Positions 31,836 to 32,533 of a stretch of DNA of 32,533 nt are shown here, in pieces; the first letter of the stretch is position 1; each line of letters begins with the position of its first letter. The notes under the pieces were generated by a model. That model had not been told where the DNA came from. It ran no database searches and saw nothing but the letters and a program-made list of their open reading frames with translations. Location of the stretch: positions 1-32,533 of the forward strand of contig LGFL01000013.1 in the NCBI GenBank assembly GCA_001508855.1, in the 5' to 3' direction. A program made the position numbers and the translations under genes. This DNA comes from Thermoanaerobacterales bacterium 50_218. Its GTDB lineage: Bacteria; Bacillota; DSM-12270; Thermacetogeniales; Thermacetogeniaceae.

Positions 31836-32384
31836 TTAAACATCGGGTTCGATCAGGCCGTAGTTACCGTCTCGGCGCCGGTAAACCACATTGACCTGCT
31901 CGGTCTCAGCATTTGTGAAAACGAAGAAGTCGTGACCAAGAAGGTTCATCTGGAGGATCGCTTCCTCAACAGACATCGGCTTCATGGCAAAGCGCTTTGT
32001 CCTGACAACCCTTGGCTCTTCTTCCTCTTTTTTGCCCTCTTTCTCCATTTCAATGATCAGGTCCTTAAGACCCTTGTTCCGGAATCTCTTGTAGAGCTTC
32101 GTACGGTACCTGTGAATCTGCTTCTCCAATTTCTCAGACACGAGGTCAATGGCAGTATAAAAGTTCTCCCCGCTTTCCTCCTCACCGCGGAGAATGATGC
32201 TGTCGAGGGGAATAGTAACCTCTACCACATATCTGCCCCGCTCCTGATAAAAGGTTACCTGAGCCTCACGGATGTGGTCGAAATACCTGTTCAGCCTTGT
32301 TAACTTTTTCTCCACATAGTTGCGTAAGCTATCAGTCACTTCAATGTTCTTGCCACGTATGGTGATATTCACCTCAGCATCCAC
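31836..32384 (-). CDS. hpf: Ribosome hibernation promoting factor, long form
   Basis: This 182-residue long HPF dimerises 70S ribosomes into inactive 100S particles in slow growth. The N-terminal S30AE domain (about 1-100: NITIRGKNIEVTDSLRNYVE) is joined by a charged linker (EMEKEGKKEEEE) to the C-terminal dimerisation domain (about 125-182: RTKRFAMKPMSVEEAILQMN, then LLGHDFFVFTNAET). The length matches the monoderm long form. The ATG is 3 bases after AAAGGAG; a GTG four codons on is an alternative start. A sigma-H-type promoter lies just upstream, fitting known stationary-phase control of this gene in Bacillus. Confidence 0.96.
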   Translation of the reverse strand: MDAEVNITIRGKNIEVTDSLRNYVEKKLTRLNRYFDHIREAQVTFYQERGRYVVEVTIPLDSIILRGEEESGENFYTAIDLVSEKLEKQIHRYRTKLYKRFRNKGLKDLIIEMEKEGKKEEEEPRVVRTKRFAMKPMSVEEAILQMNLLGHDFFVFTNAETEQVNVVYRRRDGNYGLIEPDV

Positions 32385-32409
32385 TCCTTTCGTGTGCTGG
32401 TATTAAATA

Positions 32410-32438
32410 TTATTCCCTTAGAAAACGAAAATTCCTTC
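32410..32438 (-). promoter_or_regulatory. Sigma-H-type promoter of hpf
   Basis: On the minus strand GAAGGAATT (32430-32438) fits the sigma-H -35 pattern RnAGGAwww. AGGGAATAA (32410-32418) fits the -10 pattern RnnGAATww, and the spacing is 11 bases. Every consensus position is met. The predicted start is near 32404, about 20 bases before the hpf ATG. Confidence 0.75.
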
Positions 32439-32445
32439 TCTGCAC

Positions 32446-32533
32446 ATCGGGTAGGAGGGGGCGGTTAACCCCCGTCCCCCCACACCACCGTACGTACCGT
32501 TCGGTATACGGCGGTTCATAAGGCACTACGAAG
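32446..32533 (-). mobile_element. Group II intron, 3' end (domains V and VI), partial
   Basis: On the minus strand the right edge reads GAACCGCCGTATACCGAACG and continues to TACGTACGGTGGTGTG. This folds as domain V: a lower stem CCGCCGTA/TACGGTGG, a two-base CG bulge and an upper stem TACC/GGTA with a four-base loop. It is followed by a GGGGG/CCCCC domain VI-like stem and ends CCTACCCGAT at 32446. I recognise this as the conserved 3' end found after group II intron reverse transcriptase genes in Firmicutes. The rest, including any reverse transcriptase, would lie beyond the window. Confidence 0.75.

Noticed and set aside
30038-31894. 618-codon open frame on plus across secA
   Set aside because: It is wholly antisense to the clearly conserved secA and the hpf end, has no ribosome site, and its composition is that of a reverse-frame shadow.

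Overview
The window reads as a chromosomal segment of an anaerobic, monoderm Firmicute of the class Clostridia in the broad sense. Thermophilic or syntrophic acetogen-like relatives such as Thermacetogenium or Syntrophaceticus are a low-confidence guess. The evidence is a long-form HPF, YitT, a PcsB/CwlO-like hydrolase beside FtsEX, a MinJ-like PDZ protein, a sigma-54 activator, a 4-hydroxybutyrate pathway, and frequent GTG/TTG starts behind strong GGAGG ribosome sites. Almost everything lies on the minus strand. Only a sigma-54 activator and a SIMPL-domain protein are on plus.

Region 1 (1-8.8 kb, minus): the start of an ArsB/NhaD-type transporter, coaD, and then, upstream, a complete 4-hydroxybutyrate to acetyl-CoA operon. 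In transcription order it holds 4-hydroxybutyryl-CoA dehydratase (abfD), a NifU-like Fe-S protein, a small Cys-rich CGGC protein, 4-hydroxybutyrate CoA-transferase, a UraA/SulP-like permease, thiolase, crotonase and 3-hydroxybutyryl-CoA dehydrogenase. Uptake, CoA activation, radical dehydration to crotonyl-CoA and beta-oxidation to two acetyl-CoA are therefore encoded together. A near-perfect sigma-54 promoter sits about 57 bases before abfD. About 150-270 bp upstream of it is a tandem 93-bp-period repeat, each copy carrying the palindrome ATGCA-N4-TGCAT. The divergent gene encodes a CBS-CBS-PAS-PAS-AAA+-Fis activator that probably binds there.

Region 2 (11.7-20.4 kb): a secreted SIMPL-domain protein on plus with its own terminator; then on minus an MFS transporter with a PRK06851-type protein whose two P-loops are both degenerate, and a cell-envelope/division cluster (ftsE, ftsX, PcsB/EnvC-like M23 peptidase, S41 protease, MinJ-like PDZ membrane protein).

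Region 3 (20.4-25.1 kb, minus): a split transketolase, a YitT membrane protein, a DUF2993 protein, and prfB with the classical +1 programmed frameshift (CTT TGA C).

Region 4 (25.1-27.8 kb): an IS607-like element inserted between prfB and an HD-domain gene. It has 10-bp inverted repeats, a serine recombinase broken from its MerR-like helix-turn-helix by a frameshift, a TnpB-family protein lacking the third RuvC acidic residue, and a GC-rich structured right end likely to hold the omega/reRNA.

Region 5 (27.8-32.5 kb, minus): an HD-domain protein, secA, and hpf with a sigma-H-type promoter. The 3' end (domains V-VI) of a group II intron abuts that promoter at the right edge.
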